This document shows, in pieces, positions 54,147 to 63,242 of a stretch of DNA of 64,000 bases. Origin of the DNA: Paraburkholderia caffeinilytica (GTDB lineage: Bacteria; Pseudomonadota; Gammaproteobacteria; Burkholderiales; Burkholderiaceae); assembly GCF_003368325.1 (NCBI RefSeq), contig NZ_CP031466.1, forward strand, positions 1,860,001 through 1,924,000. Reading direction: 5' to 3'. The notes beneath the pieces are model-generated. The model did no database searches and was not told the origin of the DNA. It saw only the letters and a program-made list of their open reading frames with translations. The translations under genes were made by a program, and so were the position numbers. Every line of letters begins with the position of its first letter. Position 1 is the stretch's first letter.

Positions 54147-55817
54147 ATGAACCGATCCGCCGAAGCCACCGACGCTTCCACCACCGCACGCTCCTGGACC
54201 ACGCGCCGCGACGAAAAGAACCGTCGTCTCGCGGCGATTTCCCCCTGGCTGGAAGACGGCGTCCTGCCGACCAACCGCATCGTCGACGCACTCGAAGCGC
54301 TGATTAAGCCGGGCGACCGCGTCGCCCTCGAAGGGGACAACCAGAAACAGGCCGACTTCCTGTCGCGCTCGCTCGCCAAGGTGGATCCGCACAAGATCCA
54401 CGACGTGCATCTGCTGATATCGAGCATCGGCCGGCCGGAACATCTGACGCTGTTCGAGCGCGGTATCGCGCACAAGGTCGACTTCTCGTTTGCCGGGCCG
54501 CAGAGTTTGCGCGTCGCGCAGCTGCTCGAAGACGGGCAACTGGAAATCGGCTCGATCTACACCTACGTCGAGTTGTACGCGCGGATGTTCGTCGACCTCA
54601 CGCCGCACGTCGCGTTGCTGTGCGCGGAGAAGGCCGACCGTCACGGCAATCTGTACACCGGACCGAACACCGAGGACACGCCGACCATCGCCGAAGCCGC
54701 CGCGTTCCGGCATGGCATCGTGATCGTGCAGGTCAACGAGATCGTCGACGAACTGCCGCGTGTCGATATTCCCGGTTCGTGGGTCGACGTGGTCGTGCAG
54801 GCGGATCGGCCCTTCGCCGTCGAGCCGCTCTTCACGCGCGACCCCCGGCATATAGGCGACCTGCAGGTGCTCACCGCGATGATGGTGATTCGCGGCATCT
54901 ACGAACCGTATGGTGTGAGCTCGCTGAATCACGGCATCGGCTTCGATACGGCGGCGATCGAATTGCTGCTGCCCACCTACGGCGAATCGCTCGGGCTGAA
55001 AGGCAAGATCTGCCGCAACTGGACGCTCAATCCGCACCCCACCATGATTCCCGCGATCGAATCGGGCTGGGTCGACAGCATCCATTGCTTCGGCAGCGAG
55101 GTCGGCATGGAGGCGTACATCGAAGCGCGGCCCGACGTCTTTTTCACCGGCAACGACGGCAGCCTGCGCTCGAACCGGGTGTTGTGCCAACTGGCCGGTC
55201 AATACGGCGTCGATCTGTTTATCGGCTCGACCTTGCAGATCGACGCGGACGCCAATTCGTCGACGGTCACGCGCGGCCGCCTCGCCGGTTTCGGCGGTGC
55301 GCCGAACATGGGCCACGATCCGCGCGGCCGGCGTCATTCGAGCGAAGCATGGCTCAAGCTGCTGAAGGACCAGGGTCCGGTGTCGCGTGGACAGAAGCTG
55401 GTCGTGCAGATGGCCGAAACGTACAAGAAAGGCGGCGAGCCGACCTTCGTCGATGAACTCGACGCGGTGGCCGTCGGCGCGAAGAGCGGCATGCCGATCG
55501 CGCCCGTGATGATCTACGGCGACGACGTAAGCCATGTCGTCACCGAGGAAGGCATCGCGCATCTGCACAAAGCCGAAGGGGTCGACGAGCGGCGCGCGGC
55601 GCTGGCAGCAGTAGCCGGTGTCACGCCGATCGGGTTGCGCGCGAAGCCGGAGAAAACGGCCGAACTGCGCCGGCGCGGCATCGTCGCGTATCCGGAAGAT
55701 CTCGGCATTCGTCGTGGCGAAGCGAAGCGTTCGTTGCTGGCCGCACGCAGCATCGACGATCTGGTGACGTGGTCAGGCGGCCTGTACGCGCCACCGGCAC
55801 GCTTCAGGAGCTGGTGA
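54147..55817 (+). CDS. mdcA: Malonate decarboxylase alpha subunit (acyl carrier protein transferase)
   Basis: 556 residues, the usual length of MdcA. Contains the CoA-transferase-like signatures GDRVALEGDNQKQADFLSRSL, HGIGFDTAAIELLLPTYGE and GAPNMGHDPRGRRHSSEAWL. It exchanges acetyl for malonyl on the acyl carrier protein in the biotin-independent, cytoplasmic malonate decarboxylase. First enzyme gene of the operon mdcABCDEGH. Confidence 0.95.
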   Translation: MNRSAEATDASTTARSWTTRRDEKNRRLAAISPWLEDGVLPTNRIVDALEALIKPGDRVALEGDNQKQADFLSRSLAKVDPHKIHDVHLLISSIGRPEHLTLFERGIAHKVDFSFAGPQSLRVAQLLEDGQLEIGSIYTYVELYARMFVDLTPHVALLCAEKADRHGNLYTGPNTEDTPTIAEAAAFRHGIVIVQVNEIVDELPRVDIPGSWVDVVVQADRPFAVEPLFTRDPRHIGDLQVLTAMMVIRGIYEPYGVSSLNHGIGFDTAAIELLLPTYGESLGLKGKICRNWTLNPHPTMIPAIESGWVDSIHCFGSEVGMEAYIEARPDVFFTGNDGSLRSNRVLCQLAGQYGVDLFIGSTLQIDADANSSTVTRGRLAGFGGAPNMGHDPRGRRHSSEAWLKLLKDQGPVSRGQKLVVQMAETYKKGGEPTFVDELDAVAVGAKSGMPIAPVMIYGDDVSHVVTEEGIAHLHKAEGVDERRAALAAVAGVTPIGLRAKPEKTAELRRRGIVAYPEDLGIRRGEAKRSLLAARSIDDLVTWSGGLYAPPARFRSW

Positions 55818-55819
55818 CG

Positions 55820-56917
55820 ATGGCGCCCGCTGTTTTGCTCGAGTGCGAGGCCGACGCCATGCCGGACGTAAAGGCGGAACTCGCGTCCCGTGCTGCCGCG
55901 CTGACTGGGAGAGAAACGGGCGCGGTCAGGTCCATGGCGTATGCCGAACCAGTGACTGAGGTCGACGTGCTCTGGCGCATCGCGCCGGCACGCCAGCGCG
56001 CCACGTTCTTGCACGTGGCAGGCACGGTAGAAAGGCAGGCGCCTGGCGTACGGACAGCACCGTCCGATGCGCAGCTCGCGCGCTTCGCGGTGTCCGCGCT
56101 GATCGACGAAGCGCAACTCACGCCGAAGCCCGCGCTGGTCGACCGGCGCGGCAGCGGCGCGCATCACGACCTCGATCTCGCCACCATGCTGCGCTCGGCA
56201 CACGCGCTCGAACCGACCTTCGCGGCGCTCGCACGCGCCGCGCGCCGCCGTGGCAAACCATCCGCGCTGTTGCGTGCCGAACTCGCGCAAATCGGCCGCG
56301 CCGGCGAGCAGGCCATGCTGCATGCCACCGGTGGCAGTAACGCGCATCGCGGCGCGATCTGGATCGTCGGCCTGCTGGTGGCGGGTGCCTCGATGTCGAG
56401 CGGCGCCACGCGTCTGAACGCGTCGCAGGTCTGCACACTCGCCGCGCAGACTGCCTGCTTTCCGGATCGCTTCGCCGCCCCCGCCGACAGTCACGGCGAG
56501 CGCGTGCGGCAGCGCTATCAGGTGGGCGGAGCGCGCCGTGAAGCGCAAGACGGCTTCCCGCATGTCGTCGAGATCGGCCTGCCCGCCTTACTCACGGCAC
56601 GAGCCCGGGGCGTCGGCGAAAACGCGGCGCGTATCGACGCCCTGCTCTCGATCATGGTGTCGCTCGACGACACCTGCCTGCTCCATCGCGCGGGTCTGCC
56701 GGGCTTGCACGCGGCGCAACACGGCGCGCGCCGCGTGTTGCAAGCCGGCGGGAGCTCGACGCCGGATGGGCATACTGCCCTCGTTGCGCTCGACCGTGAC
56801 TTGCTGTCGCTCAACGCATCGCCTGGTGGCGCAGCCGATCTGCTCGCCGCCACCCTCTTTCTCGATATGCTGGCGCAGCATGCCGCCGGCGGGAGCTCAG
56901 CCTCATGGAACATCTGA
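55820..56917 (+). CDS. mdcB: Triphosphoribosyl-dephospho-CoA synthase
   Basis: 365 residues from the ATG at 55820, two bases after the mdcA stop. The MdcB/CitG core begins around residue 85 (AVSALIDEAQLTPKPALVDRRGSGAHHDLDL) and shows LSIMVSLDDTCLLHR. It makes the prosthetic-group precursor from ATP and dephospho-CoA. The first about 80 residues are extra compared with the usual about 290-residue proteins and show no match; translation might really start downstream. The 3-prime end overlaps mdcC by 13 bases. Confidence 0.9.
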   Translation: MAPAVLLECEADAMPDVKAELASRAAALTGRETGAVRSMAYAEPVTEVDVLWRIAPARQRATFLHVAGTVERQAPGVRTAPSDAQLARFAVSALIDEAQLTPKPALVDRRGSGAHHDLDLATMLRSAHALEPTFAALARAARRRGKPSALLRAELAQIGRAGEQAMLHATGGSNAHRGAIWIVGLLVAGASMSSGATRLNASQVCTLAAQTACFPDRFAAPADSHGERVRQRYQVGGARREAQDGFPHVVEIGLPALLTARARGVGENAARIDALLSIMVSLDDTCLLHRAGLPGLHAAQHGARRVLQAGGSSTPDGHTALVALDRDLLSLNASPGGAADLLAATLFLDMLAQHAAGGSSASWNI

Positions 56918-57219
56918 CCTTCGACTATCCGGCGCAACGCGCCGTCACGACCCGCGCGCATGTCGGCGTGGTCGGTTCGGGCGACCTGGAAGTCCTGCTG
57001 TCGCCGGCTGAAAACAGCGCGGCTCTGAGCGCGCACGTGGTCGTGCGGACCAGCGTCGACGGCTACAGCCACATCTGGAAGAGCGTGCTCGACCGCTTCT
57101 TCACGCGCTACGACGGCGCGGCGCACATCGAAATCAACGATTTCGGCGCGACACCCGGCGTCGTGGCGCTGCGGCTCGCGGAGGCCATCGAAGCGGCGGA
57201 ACAGGGAGATGCCGCATGA
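56905..57219 (+). CDS. mdcC: Malonate decarboxylase acyl carrier protein (delta subunit)
   Basis: 104 residues. Ser25 in VVGSGDLEV is the probable attachment site of the 2-prime-(5-phosphoribosyl)-3-prime-dephospho-CoA group. Overlaps mdcD by 4 bases (ATGA). Carries the acetyl/malonyl thioester between the alpha and beta-gamma subunits. Confidence 0.93.
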   Translation: MEHLTFDYPAQRAVTTRAHVGVVGSGDLEVLLSPAENSAALSAHVVVRTSVDGYSHIWKSVLDRFFTRYDGAAHIEINDFGATPGVVALRLAEAIEAAEQGDAA

Positions 57220-58100
57220 CGACCGTCGCTACTGCACGCCCCGCGCCGATGCTGCACGAAAGTTTCATTGAACTGCCCGCGCGCGAGCGCGCCCGCTCGC
57301 TGCTCGACGCCGGCACGTTCCGCGAACTGCTCGGACCGTTCGACAGAATCGAGTCGCCGTGGCTGCCGCTGCAAGGCGTCGTCTGCCAGGCGGATGACGG
57401 CTGCGTGATCGCGCGCGGCACCCTCGACGGCGAGCCGGCCGTGGTCGCCGCGATCGAGTCCGCATTCCAGGGCGGCAGCATCGGCGAAGTGTCAGGCAGC
57501 AAGATCGCCGCCGCGCTCGAGATGGCCTTGCGCGACTGCGAACGCGGCAAGATCGTCCGCCCTGTCGTGTTGTTCGAAACCGGTGGCGTCAGGCTTCAGG
57601 AAGCCAACCTCGGTCTCGCGGTAATCGCCGAGATTCAGGCAGCGATCGTCGCGTTGCGCCGGCATGTGCCGGTGGTCGGCGTGATCGCGGGGATGGTGGG
57701 CTGCTTCGGCGGCATGTCGCTGGCGGCGGCCTTGTGCTCGTATCTCGTCGTGACGAAGCAGGGGCGGCTCGGCATGAACGGCCCCGAAGTGATCGAACAG
57801 GAGGCCGGTATCGAGGAACTCGATGCAAGCGATCGGCGCCGCGTGTGGCAGTTGATCGGCGGCGAACAACGGGCCGCGACCGCGCTCGCCGATCACCTCG
57901 TCGAGGACGATGCGGACGCGGTGCGCGCCGCCGTGCGGTCCGCATTCACTCAAGGGCTGCCGGCTGCGCATCGCAGCGAACAGGTCGACATGTTCCTTGA
58001 CCGCCTTGCGCGGATCGACCCGGCCAGCGTCACGCCGGAAACGATGCGTGAGATTTACAACCCACATGCTCAGAACAACGCACGCAAGGAGCAGGCATGA
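57216..58100 (+). CDS. mdcD: Malonate decarboxylase beta subunit
   Basis: 294 residues of the carboxyltransferase (crotonase-like) superfamily with GSIGEVSGSKIAAALEMAL and IAGMVGCFGGMSLAAALC. Together with the gamma subunit it decarboxylates malonyl-S-ACP to acetyl-S-ACP. Translationally coupled at both ends (ATGA overlaps). Confidence 0.93.
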   Translation: MTTVATARPAPMLHESFIELPARERARSLLDAGTFRELLGPFDRIESPWLPLQGVVCQADDGCVIARGTLDGEPAVVAAIESAFQGGSIGEVSGSKIAAALEMALRDCERGKIVRPVVLFETGGVRLQEANLGLAVIAEIQAAIVALRRHVPVVGVIAGMVGCFGGMSLAAALCSYLVVTKQGRLGMNGPEVIEQEAGIEELDASDRRRVWQLIGGEQRAATALADHLVEDDADAVRAAVRSAFTQGLPAAHRSEQVDMFLDRLARIDPASVTPETMREIYNPHAQNNARKEQA

Positions 58101-58912
58101 GCGACACCACCCTCAGCCGCGGTGCGCGCTGGTTCCATGCACTGGCTGGCGAACCGTCCGGTAAAGCGCCCGTGTGGAGCGGCGATGCGTCGCTCGGCGA
58201 CGAAGCCGCGCGCTTCGTCGCGGTCGTTCCCGATCCCGACAACCGCTTTCCACGCGCGACCGATAATGTTGTCGGCCTCGAACAAGGCTGGCTGCTCGCG
58301 CGCGCCGTACGCGAGGCCGTCGCACGGGACGAAGCGAGCGAAACGCGCCGACCGATCGTCGCGATCGTCGACGTAAAAAGCCAGGCGTACGGCTACCGCG
58401 AAGAGATGCTCGGCATTCACCTCGCCTGCGCCGCTGCGGTCGATGCCTATGCATCGGCGCGCGACGCCGGGCACCCAGTGATCGCGCTGATCGTCGGGCC
58501 CGCCATGTCGGGCGCGTTCCTCGCGCACGGCTATCAGGCCAACCGGATCGTTGCGCTCGACGCACCCGGCACGATGGTCCATGCCATGGGCAAGGAAGCG
58601 GCCGCACGCGTCACGCGGCGCACGGTCGAAGCGCTCGACACGCTTGGCGAAACCATCGTGCCGATGTCGTACTCGATGACGTCGTTTGCCAAACTCGGCC
58701 TGCTCGATCAGTTGATCGAAGGCGTCGACGCCGATGCCCCCGATGCCGCGCAGATCGAGCGCGTGCGTCAGGTATTGACCGAACAGATCCGCAGCGCGCG
58801 CGCTGGCAGCCGCGATCTGTCGCATCGTCTGGAATCGGCTGCGGCGCAAAAGAATCGCGCAGCGTCGATCGAGGTGCGGCGGCGTCTCGCAGAACAATGG
58901 GATGCCGTGTAA
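58097..58912 (+). CDS. mdcE: Malonate decarboxylase gamma subunit
   Basis: 271 residues; second carboxyltransferase subunit with VDVKSQAYGYREEMLGIHLACAAAVDAYA and LIVGPAMSGAFLAHGYQANRIVAL, signatures of MdcE. Forms the decarboxylase catalytic pair with MdcD. Stop overlaps the next start by one base (TAATG). Confidence 0.93.
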   Translation: MSDTTLSRGARWFHALAGEPSGKAPVWSGDASLGDEAARFVAVVPDPDNRFPRATDNVVGLEQGWLLARAVREAVARDEASETRRPIVAIVDVKSQAYGYREEMLGIHLACAAAVDAYASARDAGHPVIALIVGPAMSGAFLAHGYQANRIVALDAPGTMVHAMGKEAAARVTRRTVEALDTLGETIVPMSYSMTSFAKLGLLDQLIEGVDADAPDAAQIERVRQVLTEQIRSARAGSRDLSHRLESAAAQKNRAASIEVRRRLAEQWDAV

Positions 58913-59604
58913 TGCAGGTCTGCGCCGCGCCGCCGTTTGCAGCCAATCACGCATTGTCGTGCGATGCGCGCTGGCGGCCGCATGATCTGCTACGCCTGAC
59001 CCGATTGCCACAGCTCGACGGCGAACCGGCGTGGGTCCGCGGGTCTTTCGCGCGCGCGCCGTATGCGGTCGTGCGGCGCGCACTGGCCGCTAACGGCTTC
59101 GTGGCGATCGGCTTGCGCGGCGCGGAGCGGTCGCAGCGTTACGGCACGTGGGTGCATCGGGACGATATTGAAATCGCCGTGCCACCGGAAGCGTTGGCCC
59201 GAAGCAGCCCGCTTGCGGAGCGCAATGCGTTGCCTGCTTTTGCGACCCTCGCCGCATTGCAACGCGACACGGCCGGCGCATTGACGGGATTCGTTTGGGG
59301 ACCAACCGGCAGCACGGGATTCGAACTGGCCACTCAAATTCCCACGGCCACATTCTCAAGCGATCTCGATCTACTAATCCGTGCGCCGGAAAAACTCTCG
59401 CGTCATGCAGCCATTCAGTTGCTGGACTATCTTCAAGCGACCGCGCAACGCACCGGCAGTCGTGTGGATGCACAACTGGAAACACCCGCTGGCGGCGTTG
59501 CACTGGCCGAGTGGGCAGCGGACAAAGCACGCGTGATGGCACGCCATGCCCGCGGCCCACTGCTTGTTGCCGATCCGTGGGCACCCGCCCGCGACAGTAC
59601 CTGA
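58912..59604 (+). CDS. mdcG: Phosphoribosyl-dephospho-CoA transferase (holo-ACP synthase)
   Basis: 230 residues from the ATG at 58912. MdcG nucleotidyltransferase motifs: GLRGAERSQRYGTWV, VWGPTGSTGFELAT and SDLDLLIRAPE, with the DLDLL Asp pair binding metal. It attaches the MdcB product to the acyl carrier protein MdcC. Overlaps mdcE by 1 base and mdcH by 1 base (TGATG). Confidence 0.92.
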   Translation: MQVCAAPPFAANHALSCDARWRPHDLLRLTRLPQLDGEPAWVRGSFARAPYAVVRRALAANGFVAIGLRGAERSQRYGTWVHRDDIEIAVPPEALARSSPLAERNALPAFATLAALQRDTAGALTGFVWGPTGSTGFELATQIPTATFSSDLDLLIRAPEKLSRHAAIQLLDYLQATAQRTGSRVDAQLETPAGGVALAEWAADKARVMARHARGPLLVADPWAPARDST

Positions 59605-60542
59605 TGCTCGCCCTTCAGTTCCCGGGCCAGGGCGCGCAGTCGGACGGATTCCTGCACCGTCTGCCGCAGCACCGCGCCGTGACCCACACGCTCGAAGAAG
59701 CCTCGCAGGTGCTCGACATCGATGTACTCACCTTCGACACGCCCGACGCACTGCGCTCGACCGTCGCCGTTCAGATGGGTTTGACCGTCGCGGGCGTGGC
59801 AATCGCGCGCGCACTGACCGATGAACAGTTCAATCCGGAAATCAGCGCGGGTTTGTCGGTGGGCGCGTATGCGGCGGCGGTTAGTTGCGGCGCGGTTCAC
59901 TTTGGCGACGCGCTAATGATGGTTCGCAAGCGCGCCGAGTTGATGGAGACGGCGTACCCGTCCGGCTACGGCCTCGCGGCCGTGTCGGGTTTGACCGAAC
60001 ACCAACTGGAAACACTCGCCGTGCAACACGCGGATGCGGGCTATGAACGTGTCTATATTGGCAATGTCAACGCGCCGCGTCAGATCGTCATGGCGGGGGC
60101 GAATGGCGCACTGGACACGTTCATCGAACGCGCTTTGGCGGCAGGCGCACGCAAAGCCATTCGTCTTGCGGTAAGCGTGCCGTCACATTGCGAACTACTC
60201 GCGCATGCCACGGACGAGTTGATTGCTTACGCAAAGGACGTCCCGTTCCACACGCCGCACAGCGCCTATATCGGCAATCGCGGCGGCCGCCCCTTGTACA
60301 CAGCAGAGGCCATTCGCAACGATCTCGCGACTAATATGCGCCACACCGTACGCTGGTTCGACGCGCTCACCGTCATGCAGGAAATGGGTGCCCACGTGCT
60401 GATTGAAGCGCCACCGGGCCAGGTGTTGACGGACATTGCCCGCGAGAACTTTCCGGAGACCACAGCGCTTGCCGCCAGTAACTTTTCGTTCGACAAGCTG
60501 GTCGCTACCGCGCGCCGGCGCCTCGGGATGGATGGGCTTTAG
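59604..60542 (+). CDS. mdcH: Malonyl-CoA:ACP transacylase of malonate decarboxylase (epsilon subunit)
   Basis: 312 residues, FabD-like fold. Gln9 in GQGAQ, nucleophile Ser85 in GLSVG, Arg110 and catalytic His195 in VPSH are all present. It primes the holo-ACP with malonyl or acetyl groups from CoA. Last gene of the mdc operon. The convergent mazF gene ends 43 bases beyond its stop. Confidence 0.92.
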   Translation: MLALQFPGQGAQSDGFLHRLPQHRAVTHTLEEASQVLDIDVLTFDTPDALRSTVAVQMGLTVAGVAIARALTDEQFNPEISAGLSVGAYAAAVSCGAVHFGDALMMVRKRAELMETAYPSGYGLAAVSGLTEHQLETLAVQHADAGYERVYIGNVNAPRQIVMAGANGALDTFIERALAAGARKAIRLAVSVPSHCELLAHATDELIAYAKDVPFHTPHSAYIGNRGGRPLYTAEAIRNDLATNMRHTVRWFDALTVMQEMGAHVLIEAPPGQVLTDIARENFPETTALAASNFSFDKLVATARRRLGMDGL

Positions 60543-60585
60543 AGCACGGCCATACGACCAACGCACGCACTATTGCTCACTCCAC

Positions 60586-60906
60586 TCATTCCACAAAGAT
60601 TTCCTGCAGCGTAGACAAGGCATTCGATAGCGCCGTATCCGACACCGCGCCGGCTCGCTTCACGAGCCGCGTCTTGTCTACCGTACGAATCTGGTCGAGC
60701 AGGATCAACCCTTTCTTGCGCAAGAAGGTGAGCGGAACACGAAAAGGTGCCGCGCGACCGGCCGTGGTCATGGGCGCGACAATCACGGTCCGCAGGTGAT
60801 CGTGCAACTCTGCCGGCGACACCACCACGCAAGGACGCGTTTTCTGTATCTCGCTGCCGACGGTGGGATCCAACGCGACCAGCCAGACGTCGCCGCGCGC
60901 TACCAC
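60586..60906 (-). CDS. mazF: MazF/PemK-family toxin
   Basis: 106 residues, starting with GTG at 60906. Typical MazF pattern: MVARGDVWLVALDPTVGSEIQKTRPCVVVSP, VIVAPMTTAGR and LLDQIRTVDKTRLVK. Ribosome-independent mRNA endonuclease. Overlaps the antitoxin gene by 7 bases. Confidence 0.93.
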   Translation of the reverse strand: MVARGDVWLVALDPTVGSEIQKTRPCVVVSPAELHDHLRTVIVAPMTTAGRAAPFRVPLTFLRKKGLILLDQIRTVDKTRLVKRAGAVSDTALSNALSTLQEIFVE

Positions 60907-61148
60907 TCGAGCCCCGCGTCATCGGCGTTGGGAAACTCGCCCATCACGAGACCATCGTCTTTGGACGCCGCCAACGAACGGCTAGCCTCCGCCCACCCCG
61001 TACGCGCTTTTTTCTGCGGTCGCCGTATCACCAGCGCGTTGCCTTCCACTTGCATATCCACTTCGTCCTCCAGCCCCAGCTGGGTCAAAATCGGTTTCGG
61101 AATCAGTACGCCATGGGAATTACCCATTCTGCGGATGGTCGTTTTCAT
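60900..61148 (-). CDS. mazE: MazE/AbrB-type antitoxin
   Basis: 82 residues with an AbrB swapped-hairpin domain: TIRRMGNSHGVLIPKPILTQLGLEDEVDMQVEGNALVIR. The C-terminal acidic part binds the toxin. A stretch TGTTAGTACAGTGTAGCAC at 61200-61218 lies upstream and may hold the operator; symmetry is weak. Confidence 0.92.
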   Translation of the reverse strand: MKTTIRRMGNSHGVLIPKPILTQLGLEDEVDMQVEGNALVIRRPQKKARTGWAEASRSLAASKDDGLVMGEFPNADDAGLEW

Positions 61149-61273
61149 GGCTGCACCTGAACTGGAATCGTAAGCGGTTGGGCTTTAAAAGTAAACACAA
61201 TGTTAGTACAGTGTAGCACGGCAAATGGCATAAGACGAATGACATGTTTTGGCGTACTCGTTGGCCGCCTGCT

Positions 61274-62212
61274 TCACCGTCTCTCGATCAACTGCCGCCC
61301 CATCGCCTTCGCATACTGATCACACGCGCTGCGTGCAACGCGTGATGCCGCCAGCACGCCGACGTCGGCGTCGTCGCGGTAGATCATTGCAACGTCGATC
61401 GGCGGCGGCAGCGGACGCACCTGCAATTGCCCCAGTTCGCCGCTGCTCAGAAAAGGCTCGACGAACAGCGCCGGCACCGCCGCGATCCCATAGCCATCGC
61501 GCAACAGTTTCACAATCACCGCCACCGACGGCATGCAGGTCACCTGAGTATCCGCAAACGGCACGCCGGCGCGTTTCGCAAGCGTCTCCACGATCGCTTG
61601 CACGGCAATTTGCGGCGCGGTGCCACGGCCGAACGTCAGCACGGGTTTCTGCAATACGGTCCGCACATGTTGCGCGCGGCTCGCCGGAATCAGATCGCTG
61701 CGCGCGATCCAGCGCACCGGATAGCTCGCCAGCAAGGTCGAAACGATCGACGCTTCCTGCTCGCCGGTGTCTTCCACCTGAATGACGAGATCCAGCTCGC
61801 CGGCGCGCAAGCGAGGTCCAAGCACAGCGCTCGAGTCGACGGTCAGGTCTACGACGATGCGGTTGTACTCGACGTTCAGCATCCGGATGTAGTCCGGCAG
61901 CCAGCTATGCACCACTGTCTCGATGACGCCGAGCCGCAGCCGCTTCGTCACCTGGGTTTCGTCCTGCGCGGCCAGTTGCAGCGAGCGCGTGGCCTGCACC
62001 ACCGAGCGCGCGTGCGCGAGCAGCCGTTCGCCATTCGCCGTGAGCTGGAACTCGGCGGCGTCGCGCTCGATCAGCTCGACGCCTAACTCAGCCTCGAGCG
62101 TTTTGATGCGTAGCGAAATCGCGGCGGGCGTGGCGTGCATTGCAGCGGCGGTCGCGCGAAAACTGCCTAGACGTGCGAGCGTCAGAAACGTTTCGACAAA
62201 GCGGGTGTTCAT
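61274..62212 (-). CDS. LysR-family transcriptional regulator
   Basis: 312 residues. Winged helix at 1-65 (VETFLTLARLGSFRATAAAMHATPAAISLRIKTLE), then the effector-binding domain. Divergent from the DUF1445 gene at 62387 with 174 bases between; it probably controls that gene and the following MFS transporter. The stop is 125 bases from mazE. Confidence 0.92.
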   Translation of the reverse strand: MNTRFVETFLTLARLGSFRATAAAMHATPAAISLRIKTLEAELGVELIERDAAEFQLTANGERLLAHARSVVQATRSLQLAAQDETQVTKRLRLGVIETVVHSWLPDYIRMLNVEYNRIVVDLTVDSSAVLGPRLRAGELDLVIQVEDTGEQEASIVSTLLASYPVRWIARSDLIPASRAQHVRTVLQKPVLTFGRGTAPQIAVQAIVETLAKRAGVPFADTQVTCMPSVAVIVKLLRDGYGIAAVPALFVEPFLSSGELGQLQVRPLPPPIDVAMIYRDDADVGVLAASRVARSACDQYAKAMGRQLIERR

Positions 62213-62277
62213 TGCATGAGTTCCCTCAACAGGGTTCCGAAAGACTCGATCATCGCCGCAAAACCGCTGACGGTGCT

Positions 62278-62294
62278 GTTAAGTTTAATTTAAC
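62278..62294. promoter_or_regulatory. Putative LysR binding palindrome in the divergent region
   Basis: GTTAA-GTTTAAT-TTAAC is a 5-bp inverted repeat with a LysR-like T-N-A spacing in an AT-rich patch, midway between the divergent starts. Confidence 0.45.
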
Positions 62295-62386
62295 GAAACA
62301 CAAGAATAACTCGCTGGATGGATATTTTTGGCGTTACTAATCTGGCTTCCATCAGTTACCTGGACCTAGCAGGAGTCAAGCCGTTC

Positions 62387-63166
62387 ATGTCCTACACGCC
62401 CTCCGAGTTTCGTCAGCAGATTCGCAGCCGCCGTTTGTCCGGGCCGACTGCGGGCTACTGTGGCGACTATGCGCAAGCCAACCTCGCCATCCTGCCCAAA
62501 CAATACGCCGACGATTTCCTGCGCTTCTGCGCGCTCAATCCGAAAGCTTGCCCATTGCTCGGAATCGGCGAGCCTGGCGAATGGCGCGTTCCGTCGCTCG
62601 GCGCTGATCTCGACATCCGCAACGACGTCCCCGCGTTTTACGTGTACCGCCACGGCGAACGTGCCGAGGAGGTGCGCAGCCTCGACGAACTGTGGCGCGA
62701 CGATCTGGTGGTGTTCGCGATCGGCTGCTCGTTTTCGTTCGAAGAAATGTTGCGGCGCGAAGGCATTCCGCTGCGCCACATCGAACAGCAGGTCAACGTG
62801 CCGATGTATCGCACCCGGGAACGCAATGTGGCCGCAGGCGTGTTCGGCGGCAACCGCGTGGTCTCGATGCGGCCGATGAAGGCCGCCGACGCGATCCGCG
62901 CCATCCAGATCACCAGCCGTTTTCCCGCGGTGCATGGCGCACCGGTTCACATCGGCGACCCCTCGCTGATCGGCATTCGCGACCTCTCGCGGCCCGATTT
63001 CGGCGATCCAGTCGAGGTGCGCAGCGACGAGCTACCGGTGTTCTGGGCCTGTGGCGTCACACCGCAAGCCGCGATAGAAAGCGCGCGTTTGCCGTTTGCC
63101 ATCGCGCACAAACCGGGGCACATGCTCGTCACCGACATTCCCAACACCACGCTGGCGATGCTCTAG
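62387..63166 (+). CDS. Putative hydro-lyase of the DUF1445/D-glutamate cyclase family
   Basis: 259 residues from the ATG at 62387, with AGGAG eleven bases upstream. The pattern [53 protein letters not shown] and the near-terminal [10 protein letters not shown] with [12 protein letters not shown] is diagnostic of PF07286 proteins; one mammalian relative is D-glutamate cyclase. The bacterial role is usually unknown and linked to acid catabolism. It precedes an MFS transporter by 76 bases, so a transported acid is the likely substrate. Confidence 0.88.
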   Translation: MSYTPSEFRQQIRSRRLSGPTAGYCGDYAQANLAILPKQYADDFLRFCALNPKACPLLGIGEPGEWRVPSLGADLDIRNDVPAFYVYRHGERAEEVRSLDELWRDDLVVFAIGCSFSFEEMLRREGIPLRHIEQQVNVPMYRTRERNVAAGVFGGNRVVSMRPMKAADAIRAIQITSRFPAVHGAPVHIGDPSLIGIRDLSRPDFGDPVEVRSDELPVFWACGVTPQAAIESARLPFAIAHKPGHMLVTDIPNTTLAML

Positions 63167-63242
63167 CCGTGGCGTTATTTGAGCTGTCCCACCACAAGCC
63201 GCGCGCCAAGACGCGACCACTGACCACGACCGGAGTGCAGGC

